From: Rhodanobacteraceae bacterium
Lineage (GTDB): Bacteria; Acidobacteriota; Terriglobia; Terriglobales; Acidobacteriaceae
Direction: 5' to 3'
Length of the DNA stretch: 37,208 nt
Assembly (NCBI GenBank): GCA_903970285.1
Contig: CAJCHN010000029.1
Location: forward strand, 1-37,208
In this document: positions 17,472-26,115 of the stretch, piece after piece
Layout of the letters: every line of letters starts with the position of its first letter
Numbering within the stretch: the stretch's first letter is position 1
The notes under the pieces: model-generated
The model's input: only the letters and a program-made list of their open reading frames with translations
Database searches by the model: none
What the model was told of the DNA's origin: nothing
Translations under genes and position numbers: made by a program

Positions 17472-20400
17472 TCAGAACTCCCAGTGCCAGCCTGCGGTTG
17501 TCTTCGGGTTGGGAACCAGCCTCAGGGTGAGCGTTCCATTGGCCGGAACCGGCACCGCGGTCGTGCTTCCGTTGACGGGATGGCTGGCGGAGTCCGCGGT
17601 GACGGTCACGGCGTAGGCGCTCTGCGGGTTGTTGATGCGGAACGTAGCGCCGCTTGCGCCGGTGCAGTCGGGCAGTGCGATGTTGCCGCCGGCGGAGAGT
17701 CCGGCCAGGTCGATCGAACCGTCCGAGCAGGCCATGGTGAAACCGCTGAGACTGTTCAGGACGTGTGGGTTCGACTCGTTGTAGCCAAAGTACCAGTTCA
17801 AGCCGTTCGAGATGGCGGCCGCCATCAGGCCATTGCCGAGGGTCGTCGGATGGATGTGGTCGACGGCCTGGAAGTAGGTGGTATTGGCATTGGCATTGTC
17901 GGCCCCCAGCAGCGGATTGGCCGCGATATCGAGCACACCGGCGAAGCCCACCGCCTTTGCCTGCTGCACGATCAGCGCATCGTAGGTGTCCTTGAGCGCG
18001 TCCATGGTGGAGCCGCCGTAGCCGCTGCCGGTGCGCGAGTTCATGGTCACCATGAAGGGAAGGCAGCCCGAGCGCCGCATCAGCGAGGCCCACGCGGCGG
18101 CTGAGTTCCACACGATCTGCGGAGCCAGCGGATTGCCCGGAGCAGCGACATCGTTGGTGCCGCCTTCGAGGATTGCTACCGCCGGTCCGCCCTGCGTAGC
18201 GCAGCGGGGAGCGGCGCGATTGGCCTCGTGGGACAGGATCGATGCCAGCCGTATGCCGATAATCCCGTAGTTGGTGATGCTGTAGGCCGGTTGATTCGTC
18301 AGTGTCAGCTGCGAGGTGTAGGGCGTCTGCCCGTTGGTGCCGGCAGTGATGGAGTCGCCGATGGCAAAGAGCTGGGGCGTCGCGAGATTGACCGGCACCG
18401 GCGTGGTCGCAACCCCCTTTGTGTTCATCAGGGCGAAGAAGGCGCTGACGTTCTGTTGAATCTGCGCCAGCGTATGCTGCGTCGCGCCGGCGCCGAAGCC
18501 GTAGAACGTTCCGGGAAAGAAGCCGCCCGTCCAGGGCGAAACGCCGGAGGGTCCGAGGAAGAGATTGCCCGAGGTCTGCTGACCGCAGTTGGATGCCTGC
18601 GTGGTGTAGCTTACCTCCACCGCGTTGATGTAGAGGTGATCGAGGTTGCCGCTGCCGGTGCCGCAGACAACCGTGAGGACGCTGAAACCGGAGAGCGTGT
18701 TGGTGGTCGCGGTCGAAAGCGAATTCGGGTAGAGGGTGGGCGAGTAGGTGTAGTCGGAGAGCCCGGTCGAGATGCTGGCGGGTTGTTCCAGGATGATGTT
18801 GAAGCCGCTGCCTCCGGTGCTGCTGGAAAGAATCGTGGGATAAACGTTTGCGGTCTGCGCCGAGGCCGTGATGGGATTGATCGAGACCGCGAAATAAAAC
18901 GTCTTCTCGGTATTCAGCGCGGCCGGCAGCGAAACGCTGGAGGTCTGACCGAATGCCAGGCCGCTTCCCGTCCAGGCCGGAGGTGTGCTTCCGGCGAGCG
19001 TGGCATTGCTGCTGCCGATGCGATCGGTCACCGTGGCGCCGGTCTGGTTGGTGAAGTCGTAGACCGTGTCGAGAGCGGCGAACGCGGAGCCTCGGGCCGC
19101 GCCGATCACCCCGGTGCCGGTACTCGCTGCGAAGGCCGAAGAGGGCTGCGAGGCGGCGCTTCCCAGCACCGCCGAGGTCTGGCCGGCGGCCAGTTGGACG
19201 GTGCCCAGCGTCGACGCCGTGGCGGCAGACCCGCCGCCACCGGTCACCACCCACAGACCGTCTTCACGCAGGAAGCGGGTCGTTCCCGCGGTTGGACCAG
19301 GATCGGGAACCGCTCCGGTCATATGGCCACTGCCCGAACCGATGAAGACGGGAACGCTCGCAGCCGTCACGGTTCCCGCGAACGAGCCGGTGAACGCCCC
19401 TTGCACAGAGCTGGCGTTCAGGGTTCCGACATTGATCGTGCCGGCAGTAAAGCCGGCCGGCGAGAACTGGTATGTGGTTCCGCGCAGCGAGTAGTTCAGA
19501 AAGCTGGTCGCCGGAGAGTAGGTCAGCCGGTCTTCGCCCACGCCCGTGTCCAACTGGAAGAGATCGTAGGCAGAGTCCCAGGCCCCGCATCCGTGCGAGT
19601 TGCAGTGGATCTGGAACGCGGCGTTCTCGCCGGCCTGCATCTCGATCGAGTGGTTCCACACGCCGCTCAAGGCAATCCCGATGCTGGGCGCGGTGTGGGT
19701 TCCTCCGTTTCCGAAATAGCTGCTCGCCGGTGTCGTGTTGTTGATCTGCCAGCCGATCAGACCCGGTCCGTCATTGCCCTGGTAGTAGATGCCGGCGATG
19801 GTTCCTCCGGTCGGACGCGGCTGATACTGGGTGATGTACTGGATATCGGGATGAACATCCTCGACGAAGTAGTGGGGCTGTTCAATCGGATCCCCCGCTG
19901 CCCAGCTCACGGTGTTGGCCGCCAGCATCATCTGCCCGTCGATGGCGTGCGTCGTGGGGTTGTAGACCTGGAGAACCTCGGCCATGGGGTACAGCACGAA
20001 GCCCCCGGTGATCAGGGACAGGGAACCGCCTGTACTGGTCGAGTTGGCACCGCTGCTTGCATACGTGAGGGTGTTGGCGGAGGTCGTGGTCACCACGAAG
20101 CTGCCGTTGTAGCTGGAGTCGGCAACTCCCTGCGCGGTCAGGGTCAGGCCGTTTACATCGACCGGCAGGTTGCCGGCGATGGTCACGGTCACGACATTGT
20201 TCGTGCGGGCGATCGAGGCAATCACCAGATTCACATTGGTATAGGCACTGGTTTGCCCCTGGACACCGCCCACCGAGCCCATGTAGAGAACACTGTTGGG
20301 CGACGTCGAAGCCAGCACCGGCACCACCTGCCGTATGCCGGCGGAGGTGTCAACGGTCTGCTCCAGTCCATATCCGCAAAGGCCGCCTGCGGCAACCGTC

Positions 20401-22211
20401 GCGCCGGTCGCATGGGCGCGGTTCAGCGTCATCTGGAGATGACTGGTGTCCACCACGGTGTATGCGGCCATCTCGAAGTTCAGCGAGCGGCCATCCCCCA
20501 CCGCCACGTCGGAGACACAGGCGACGCCCGAGCTTGCGGGCAGCGCTGCCGTGCTGGTGGCGAAGCCGGCCGGCACGCCGGAGGTCACAATGGGCACCGT
20601 CACCGTACCGGGCAGAATGGAGTTCGCCTGCGTGGTGATGGTCTGCGCCGTCTCGAGCAGCGTGCTCACAGCAAAGCTGGTCCCGGAAAAGCTGACGGTC
20701 GGCTGGCGTCCCCCGGTCGCACTGCCGCCCGTGACCGCCCCGGCGGTGAGCAGGCCCGCCGGATTCTTGTCGATGAGATACCGTCCGTCTCCCTGGGTTC
20801 CACCGCCTGCCGTGGCCGTCACCTGCAGCAGCGTCGAGCCCGGCGTACATCCGCTCGAGCAGGTTCCTTCAAAGACTCGAGTGTCCTCGGCAATCTGGAT
20901 ATCGTAGGGATGCGTGCCCTCATCGGCGTCGTCGCGCACCCCGCCGGAGGAGACCAGGAACTGGCTTCCCATCAGGCAGTCGCCAACGCTGAAGCAGGTT
21001 TGCGACTGCGGGACAAGGTCGTGCTGGCCGGGCGTGTTCGACGTTCCCTGGACACTCAGGGCGCTGTACGTCGTCTTGAAGTACGGCAGCGATCCCTGCA
21101 CATGTTCCGGAAAGGCGTTGGATCCGCCGGCCAGAGCCTCGTTGCTCAACTGCAGGCTGGTCGAAAAGATCACTCCTGCACCAGTCGCTGCCAGCACGCT
21201 CTGGGCAGTCTGGGTCGAGGCCACGTCGACGTCATCGCCAAAGTTCTGCCCGCCATACTGGGTGTTGAGTGGATTGAAGAACGTGTCTTTGTGTCCGCCG
21301 CCGCGCTCATCTTCGATGTGCGTCTGGCTGTTCAGGTTCTGTGGAGAAAAATGCTCGGCAGAGGTGTAGGTCTGCTCCGCGACCACGTGGCAACCGGAGA
21401 CACATGCGCTGCTCGCGTCCGCATTGGCAATCCCGTTTGCGCCCGCGCCACTAACGAATTGACTTGCATAGAAAGCTCCGTTCAGCGAATTGACCGCAAG
21501 CTCCGTACCCGGCGGTTGAGCGACCACCTGGCTGGCCTGCGGCAGCAGGCTCACCTTCTGGCCCTGGCCGCCGTTCAATCCGGCGACCTGCTCATCCACA
21601 TAATTCTTATCGCTTGCCTGCAGCGGCGCGGTCGGATCCCCGGGCAGGTTCAATGGTCCGGTCATGGTGTCGCCGGCCTTCAGTACATAGGGCGAGCTGT
21701 CCAGCGGATGTCCCGCGACCGCGACCGCGATGGCGGTATCCACGTAGCTCTTCGAAACCGTCTGCATGGCCACGCTGGCCGGCAGCACAGTGCTCCGGAT
21801 GGCGCTGACCTGCACCGGGAAGGTGGTTACAGGAACCACCCAGTATTCCCGGTTCAAACTGCCATCGTCCAGATGGTAGATCACCGTGTAATAGCTCCCC
21901 ATCGGGGTCGATCCTGAGTTCGCCACCAGAGACACGGTGAGAGCTCCGCCGGCGCCGATCGTCACCGCGGTTGACCCTGCCTGCACCGAGTCTCCGGCGC
22001 TGGTTGAGAAGGCAGGCCAACTGATCAGCACGGTTCCCCCCGCGGCCGTTCCGTCCGCACGGTAGACCGTATCCTGGATGGTGGTTGTCGCGATGGCCGG
22101 GGTGCTCTGACCTTCGCCGAACGCACTCGCCGCAATCATTCCCAGCGGCTGCAGCGCAAGCAGCACGGCCACACCCACTTCGGCCAGCTTCCAAACTCTT
22201 CGATGCTTCAT
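17472..22211 (-). CDS. Large fibre/tailspike-like protein with signal peptide and SGNH/GDSL esterase domain
   Basis: This is a 1579-residue protein. The ATG at 22211 follows a strong GGAGG. The N-terminus looks like a Sec signal peptide: basic MKHRRVWK then a hydrophobic stretch to about residue 32. A tail-fibre-type repeat DTMTGPLNLPGDPTAPLQ...KNYVD lies around residues 175-211. The centre is Ser/Thr/Gly-rich and beta-structured, then a second fibre-like stretch (GTINVGTLNASSVQG). The C-terminal SGNH hydrolase has GDSIT (G1285-S1287, nucleophile S1287), GGTND (N1353) and DHIHP (D1451/H1454). The end is an immunoglobulin-like or capping beta region. It may bind and deacylate surface polysaccharide. 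A signal peptide on a phage fibre is unexpected. Confidence 0.8.
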   Translation of the reverse strand: MKHRRVWKLAEVGVAVLLALQPLGMIAASAFGEGQSTPAIATTTIQDTVYRADGTAAGGTVLISWPAFSTSAGDSVQAGSTAVTIGAGGALTVSLVANSGSTPMGSYYTVIYHLDDGSLNREYWVVPVTTFPVQVSAIRSTVLPASVAMQTVSKSYVDTAIAVAVAGHPLDSSPYVLKAGDTMTGPLNLPGDPTAPLQASDKNYVDEQVAGLNGGQGQKVSLLPQASQVVAQPPGTELAVNSLNGAFYASQFVSGAGANGIANADASSACVSGCHVVAEQTYTSAEHFSPQNLNSQTHIEDERGGGHKDTFFNPLNTQYGGQNFGDDVDVASTQTAQSVLAATGAGVIFSTSLQLSNEALAGGSNAFPEHVQGSLPYFKTTYSALSVQGTSNTPGQHDLVPQSQTCFSVGDCLMGSQFLVSSGGVRDDADEGTHPYDIQIAEDTRVFEGTCSSGCTPGSTLLQVTATAGGGTQGDGRYLIDKNPAGLLTAGAVTGGSATGGRQPTVSFSGTSFAVSTLLETAQTITTQANSILPGTVTVPIVTSGVPAGFATSTAALPASSGVACVSDVAVGDGRSLNFEMAAYTVVDTSHLQMTLNRAHATGATVAAGGLCGYGLEQTVDTSAGIRQVVPVLASTSPNSVLYMGSVGGVQGQTSAYTNVNLVIASIARTNNVVTVTIAGNLPVDVNGLTLTAQGVADSSYNGSFVVTTTSANTLTYASSGANSTSTGGSLSLITGGFVLYPMAEVLQVYNPTTHAIDGQMMLAANTVSWAAGDPIEQPHYFVEDVHPDIQYITQYQPRPTGGTIAGIYYQGNDGPGLIGWQINNTTPASSYFGNGGTHTAPSIGIALSGVWNHSIEMQAGENAAFQIHCNSHGCGAWDSAYDLFQLDTGVGEDRLTYSPATSFLNYSLRGTTYQFSPAGFTAGTINVGTLNASSVQGAFTGSFAGTVTAASVPVFIGSGSGHMTGAVPDPGPTAGTTRFLREDGLWVVTGGGGSAATASTLGTVQLAAGQTSAVLGSAASQPSSAFAASTGTGVIGAARGSAFAALDTVYDFTNQTGATVTDRIGSSNATLAGSTPPAWTGSGLAFGQTSSVSLPAALNTEKTFYFAVSINPITASAQTANVYPTILSSSTGGSGFNIILEQPASISTGLSDYTYSPTLYPNSLSTATTNTLSGFSVLTVVCGTGSGNLDHLYINAVEVSYTTQASNCGQQTSGNLFLGPSGVSPWTGGFFPGTFYGFGAGATQHTLAQIQQNVSAFFALMNTKGVATTPVPVNLATPQLFAIGDSITAGTNGQTPYTSQLTLTNQPAYSITNYGIIGIRLASILSHEANRAAPRCATQGGPAVAILEGGTNDVAAPGNPLAPQIVWNSAAAWASLMRRSGCLPFMVTMNSRTGSGYGGSTMDALKDTYDALIVQQAKAVGFAGVLDIAANPLLGADNANANTTYFQAVDHIHPTTLGNGLMAAAISNGLNWYFGYNESNPHVLNSLSGFTMACSDGSIDLAGLSAGGNIALPDCTGASGATFRINNPQSAYAVTVTADSASHPVNGSTTAVPVPANGTLTLRLVPNPKTTAGWHWEF

Positions 22212-22312
22212 CCGTCCTCCTCTACCGTTCTCGAGCTGTCCCAAGGGGGCGCAGCGCCGGTTCACCGGCATGCGATCCGGGCGGCGCTGCGTTCCTTTTT
22301 GGCACTGTTCTT

Positions 22313-23293
22313 CTAAACTCCTCGCATCGCCGCCGCCAGATAACTCCGGAAGCAGACGATCCACTCGCCGTCGTTTGCGTCCTGCACCGGCAGCGCGCGG
22401 AAGTTGCCGGCCAGGCGAAGCCGCTTCAGCCCACTCCCCTGCGTGCTGCTAAGGCTCTCCTGGAGCTCGGCGGCCCCGGCCATGGCCTGCAGCCGGGGAT
22501 AGTGCAGGACGACTCGGTCGCCTTGCTGCCCATCCAGGACAAAGAGCGCGGACCACTCCTGAAAAAAGCTGCCGCCCTCCCGATCGCAGAAGGCGGCGAC
22601 GTGACTGACCTGCATACCGGCCACGGGCGCACCCGCCAGCAGAGGGGCGCCCAGCGTAAGGACACTGCCGCTGATCGCCAGCACACGTCCAACGTTAAGG
22701 GTCACGCGGCGGATGTAGTCGACGTCCGCGCCGATGGCTGCAGCGGATTTCACGTAGCCTCCGCTTGCGCCGCTGCCGACGAACCCGGTCTGCCCGGTGT
22801 AGTCGAGATCGACCGCGACCACCTCGCCGGCAGCGAAGCTGGAGGCCGCTGCGCCGACATTCAACGCGACCGCCGTCGAACCGGAACTCAGCGGTACCGC
22901 CGGCACGGCTGCCCCGCCGCTCCCGTTCGCCGCCGCGCCCGTCTGAGTCCGCAGCACGTTCATCTGCTGCACCCCGCAGGTCAGCGCCAGCTGCAGCTTG
23001 CCCCAGCTTTCGAATGCAGCCGAAACCGTCGCCTCGATCTCCGTCCGTACCTGTCCCAGCGGCACACCCGGTGCGCCACCCGCCAGCGCTGCTACCTTGG
23101 TGCCGGATTTGCGTGTGAAGTCCGAGCACCAGCCCAGATCGATCCACGGGGCCGGAGGAGCATCCGGAGAAAAGATAGCGATGCCGCCCGGATCCCACAG
23201 GGAGGAAGACTCGTTGGCGCGATGGACCGGGGCGAAGAACGCCCGTACACGCCGCGTGACCGGAGCGACTGCGGGCAGCAACTCACTGGCCAT
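22313..23293 (-). CDS. Phage structural protein, possible tail tube (326 aa)
   Basis: This 326-residue protein has no TM or signal sequence, with many short beta-prone segments and Gly/Ala/Ser-rich stretches. It lies after the two putative head-tail joining proteins and before the fibre gene, the place where a major tail protein is usual. It overlaps the preceding gene by 11 bp (23283-23293). A tail-tube or major tail protein is therefore a reasonable guess; no motif proves it. Visible features include an N-terminal WIDLGWCSDFTRKSGTK stretch and a C-terminal FVLDGQQGDRVVLHYPRL stretch. No tape-measure gene follows. Confidence 0.65.
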   Translation of the reverse strand: MASELLPAVAPVTRRVRAFFAPVHRANESSSLWDPGGIAIFSPDAPPAPWIDLGWCSDFTRKSGTKVAALAGGAPGVPLGQVRTEIEATVSAAFESWGKLQLALTCGVQQMNVLRTQTGAAANGSGGAAVPAVPLSSGSTAVALNVGAAASSFAAGEVVAVDLDYTGQTGFVGSGASGGYVKSAAAIGADVDYIRRVTLNVGRVLAISGSVLTLGAPLLAGAPVAGMQVSHVAAFCDREGGSFFQEWSALFVLDGQQGDRVVLHYPRLQAMAGAAELQESLSSTQGSGLKRLRLAGNFRALPVQDANDGEWIVCFRSYLAAAMRGV

Positions 23294-23804
23294 AGCCGAA
23301 CACCTCGATCTGGGCCGTTCGCTCCAGACGCTCGCCGCGCATCACCGGCGGCGCGAAGATCGCCGGGCTCCAGAACACGTTGGACCCGGTTGCTGCCTGG
23401 GTGGAACTGCCGCCGCCGGCGATCTCTGCGAACATGACGGTGCTTGCGTTCATCGGTGACAGGGAGACCGCGGACGCCAGTTCGGCGTCCATCGCTGCCA
23501 GAGCGCGCCCCCGGTCCATGCCTGCCGCGCCGGTGCTTCCATCGGACGCATACCGCACCTCGCAGCCGAGCGCCAACAGCGGGCCGGCGCTCTCGGTGTC
23601 CACCTTCAGCCCTGTCCAGCGCAGGCAGAACGCCTCTGCTGGCGCAATGCCGTCGATGGCGGTTGCGGGAAGCTCATTCTCCGCAACCAGCACCCCGGCC
23701 CGGCTGACACCGCGAATCACCACCAATCGCGCCGGGTTCGCGTTGGAGATGCGACTCTGCAGCGTCGCATAAAACGTATCTTTGGTCGTCTGTGTATTCA
23801 GCAT
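23283..23804 (-). CDS. Phage structural/head-tail joining protein (173 aa)
   Basis: This 173-residue protein has the size and position (between connector genes and the tail-tube candidate) of a tail terminator or tail completion protein. The ATG at 23804 is preceded by a duplicated ribosome binding sequence (GAGGAGTT twice, about 23810-23825). It overlaps the next gene by 11 bp. The N-terminal part (DTFYATLQSRISNANPARLVVIRG) is well ordered. No named family was recognised, so the role is inferred from order only. Confidence 0.65.
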   Translation of the reverse strand: MLNTQTTKDTFYATLQSRISNANPARLVVIRGVSRAGVLVAENELPATAIDGIAPAEAFCLRWTGLKVDTESAGPLLALGCEVRYASDGSTGAAGMDRGRALAAMDAELASAVSLSPMNASTVMFAEIAGGGSSTQAATGSNVFWSPAIFAPPVMRGERLERTAQIEVFGYGQ

Positions 23805-23830
23805 TCACAACTCCTCAACTCCTCATCGCG

Positions 23831-24250
23831 CTAAAGAAAGTCCGCCACGGCTCCACGCAGGCCGAGCCGGTACAGGTACACCTCGCCGAAGGCCTCCGCA
23901 CTGGCGCACCAGGTGATTCCGAACGTCTTCCCGTCGATCACCACACCGGCAGCCTGCGCGAAGAGAGTCTCCGCGGCCGCGTATCCCAGTGAACTCACCA
24001 GGCCGCCGACCGCGGTGGCCGAGACCAGCAGTTCGTAGCGCGCCTCCTTCGGCGAATCGGCCGTGCCGGTCTGCGCACGCACCTTGCGGAAAACCACCGG
24101 ACCGAGCGCCACATCCTGGAACTGGGGGACCGCAAGTCCGAGCTGCTCCCCGGGGTCGCCAGGCACCGCAGGAGCCGGCATCTGTAACAGAACTGTTCTT
24201 CCGCCCACGCCGCGCAGCAAAGAGTCGGCCATCCGCGCCTGTGTCCTCAT
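23831..24250 (-). CDS. Phage head-tail joining-type protein (139 aa)
   Basis: This 139-residue protein starts at ATG 24250, overlapping the stop of the upstream connector gene by 4 bp (ATGA), which implies translational coupling. The central region (VALGPVVFRKVRAQTGTADSP) and a C-terminal beta-rich part are compatible with small head-closure/stopper or tail-attachment proteins. The assignment is by gene order and size; no diagnostic motif was seen. Confidence 0.6.
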   Translation of the reverse strand: MRTQARMADSLLRGVGGRTVLLQMPAPAVPGDPGEQLGLAVPQFQDVALGPVVFRKVRAQTGTADSPKEARYELLVSATAVGGLVSSLGYAAAETLFAQAAGVVIDGKTFGITWCASAEAFGEVYLYRLGLRGAVADFL

Positions 24251-24873
24251 AGCCGCTCCGCCCGATACGGCAGAAGCATGGAGGCCACGCCGTCATCGAT
24301 CAGGTCGCCGCTGAAGTACTGCATCTCGAGCGTGTCCAGGCGGCTGGACTTCACGTTGAGGGCGGGTATCGCCTGCGCATTCTTCACAATTTGCGCGCAG
24401 GCTGCCGACACCTGCGTGGGCACGGTCACAAAGCCGGCCATGTAAGTGAGTTCCACCTCGTTGTAGCCGACACCGAGGAAGTTCGCCGCAAGCGTCACTT
24501 CCATCGGGCCCGCATAAAGATCAACCGTAGTTACATCGAGTGTGGCCCATGTCCCGGGCAAGCCAAACGCAGTTGCAATCTCCTGCACGAAGAAAGCGTT
24601 CCGGTCCGGATGAACCCCGGCATCTTCTCCTCGCCGCGGCCGTGCATAGCGCACCCTGCCGCTGAGCAAGGCTCCGGCAAGCAGCGGGCCGTAACTCAGC
24701 CGGAAGGTCTGTGAGCCGGCGATCAGTCGCACCCGCTCGGTATACTCAGCCGCGAAAAGGGTCGGGCGGCGGCACCAGCCTTCCATCAGGGCCGAGGCGG
24801 CGGCGACGAGTTCGTCCGCGGTTTCCGCGCACAGGCCAAAGGCCTCGTACTGCGCGGGTAGTAGGTAAGCCAT
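24247..24873 (-). CDS. Putative phage head-tail connector (gp6-like)
   Basis: This is a 208-residue protein. The N-terminal helical part (MAYLLPAQYEAFGL...ADELVAAASALMEGWCRRP) resembles the helical bundle of gp6/gp15-type connector or adaptor proteins, which bind under the portal. The C-terminal part contains VELTYMAGFVTVPTQVSAACAQIVKNAQ, also typical of these proteins (YMAGF followed by a helix). The start ATG 24873 has GGAGG 7 nt upstream; the upstream in-frame start at 24894 is weaker. It follows the capsid gene across a GC-rich hairpin, the usual order for a connector. Confidence 0.7.
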   Translation of the reverse strand: MAYLLPAQYEAFGLCAETADELVAAASALMEGWCRRPTLFAAEYTERVRLIAGSQTFRLSYGPLLAGALLSGRVRYARPRRGEDAGVHPDRNAFFVQEIATAFGLPGTWATLDVTTVDLYAGPMEVTLAANFLGVGYNEVELTYMAGFVTVPTQVSAACAQIVKNAQAIPALNVKSSRLDTLEMQYFSGDLIDDGVASMLLPYRAERL

Positions 24874-24885
24874 GGAGAGCCCTCC
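24874..24885 (-). promoter_or_regulatory. Short hairpin including the connector ribosome binding site
   Basis: On the minus strand GGAG-GGCT-CTCC pairs the Shine-Dalgarno GGAG with CTCC directly before the ATG. It could reduce initiation on the connector gene relative to the capsid gene. Confidence 0.35.
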
Positions 24886-24895
24886 AACGGTCAAG

Positions 24896-24937
24896 GGCCC
24901 GGGGCGCAGCAGCAGCCAGATGGCTGAACCCCGGGCC
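24896..24937 (-). promoter_or_regulatory. Strong GC hairpin between capsid and connector genes
   Basis: Perfect 9-bp arms GGCCCGGGG (24896-24904) and CCCCGGGCC (24929-24937) enclose a second small hairpin AGCCA-GA-TGGCT (24914-24925). No T-run follows on the minus strand, so it is not a standard terminator. It could act as a partial attenuator or as a 3' block protecting capsid mRNA. Confidence 0.6.
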
Positions 24938-24955
24938 GCAAGCTCCGATCAGCCT

Positions 24956-25926
24956 TTAGCGGTCGACAAGCACCTGATAATGCGCGTAGTTCGCGCCTTT
25001 TACAACCACGCCGCCGAACTTCACGACCACGTACTGCGACGCCAGGCTGCCGGGAACGCCGAGCTGGAAGATGCGCGGGTTGGGATCGCTCAGCCAGTGA
25101 TACTCGATCAGGTCCTCGGTCACGATGTAGGCCGGCAGAACCGCGCTGCCCGACCCTGGCGTTCCGGTGTACGGCAGCGTCCACTCGGGAATCAGAGGGA
25201 TGTCGCCGGCCTGGGTCGAGAGCGTCTTCACCGTCAGTCCGCCTTCGATGTTCTTCGTCGTCAGCACCACGTTGAACTCGGTCTTGATCTCGCGGTCGAT
25301 CAGGTCGAGCAGCACGGGATTGGGTAGATCGCCGTTGGACGAACTCCGAACGAACTATTTGCAAGCATGGTTGCAATCGCCGACTTGAGGCCGTCGACGA
25401 TGCTCTGGCTGGTGCCGATCGTCACCGTATTCCCGCCCGAGACAATCTGCCCGACAGCCCCGAAGTATTGCGCGGTCGTCGGCGTGCTGAAGCTGGTGTC
25501 GGTGCCGTTCCACAACGCGACATCGTGCACCCGGAGCACACCGTCGACGGTGTCCGTCAGATCCTTCGCCTGCAGATAGGCGAACTGACTCTGCTGCTTG
25601 CCGAGTTCGAGATCGAACAGGTTGTAGTTGATCTGCGAGACCAGTGCCTTCAACGGCACCGACCGCTCCACTCGCGTCGGGCTGACCACCGGCGCGACAA
25701 TGTTGCGCGGATCGACAAACGTACTGGCCGCGCTCGCCACGGGAATCGCCGTCTCTTCAAAGTACCGCGACGGATGTCCGGTCGCCGGCACCTGCTTGAT
25801 CCGCTGCCCGAAGACTCCGCGGCGGCGTACCAGGTCGAGGATCTCGGTCTGGTACATGGGCACTTCGATCGCGCCGGGCCCGATATAGTCGGCGGTCGCG
25901 TGGATGTCCGTAAACTTTGCGTTCAT
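24956..25926 (-). pseudogene. Major capsid protein (HK97-like) gene, broken by one frameshift
   Basis: Two adjacent frames together give one capsid-like protein. Frame one starts at ATG 25926 (MNAKFTDIHATADY, with GGGAGAAGA as ribosome binding site) and reads to a stop at 25300. The second frame continues from about 25324 (NPVLLDLIDREIKTEF) to 24956. Adding one base in the run at 25322-25324 turns IYPIPCCST into IYPNPVLLDLID and yields about 323 residues, a normal capsid length. The first part has the basic/hydrophobic N-arm and E-loop-like region; the second part has a strong beta/helix pattern. No slippery heptamer is evident, so a deletion or a sequencing error is more likely than programmed frameshifting. 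An array of palindromes precedes the gene. Confidence 0.75.
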
Positions 25927-25950
25927 TCTTCTCCCTTTCAATGCAAAAGG

Positions 25951-26030
25951 CATAGACCAGGCGGTCTATCCACAGACCAGCGGTCTATCCGTAGACCAGG
26001 CGGTCTATCCATAGACCAGGCTGTCTATGC
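25951..26030 (-). repeat. Array of four 20-bp palindromic repeats upstream of the capsid gene
   Basis: Four units with a 19-20 bp period carry the core TAGACCAGGCGGTCTA: 25953-25968, about 25972-25988 (CAGACCAG-CGGTCT), 25992-26007 and 26012-26027 (AGGCTGTCTA variant). Each is a dyad with 6-bp arms and a 4-nt centre. Neighbouring units can also pair across (GGTCTAT-CC-ATAGACC). It lies 15-105 nt upstream of the capsid ribosome binding site. The rest of the spacer up to 26115 shows nothing recognisable. It could be an operator array, an mRNA structure, or a repeat expansion. Confidence 0.85.
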
Positions 26031-26115
26031 CCTGCGAATCGATCCATGCGAGCCGCGCCCGCAGCAGATCGCTTCCTCCTGTCGCCGGACGGTCAGATGA
26101 CCGCAGCTCTCTCAG

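Noticed and set aside
15552..18104. 850-codon plus-strand open frame
   Set aside because: It is antisense to the kinase and terminase genes and shows no domain; it is a shadow of GC-rich codon use.
18228..21917. Long 1229-codon open frame on the plus strand
   Set aside because: It lies fully antisense to the fibre gene, has Arg/Gly/His-rich shadow composition and no motif; GC-rich codon use leaves the opposite frame open.
22212..22364. Upstream start of the fibre gene at 22364
   Set aside because: ATG 22211 has GGAGG and begins a signal peptide; the extension is unstructured and has no ribosome binding site.
25300..25330. Programmed -1 frameshift in the capsid gene
   Set aside because: The site lacks an X XXY YYZ heptamer; a one-base loss in a short C run is simpler.
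25951..26030. CRISPR array
   Set aside because: The 20-bp units are contiguous palindromes with no unique spacers and no cas genes are near.
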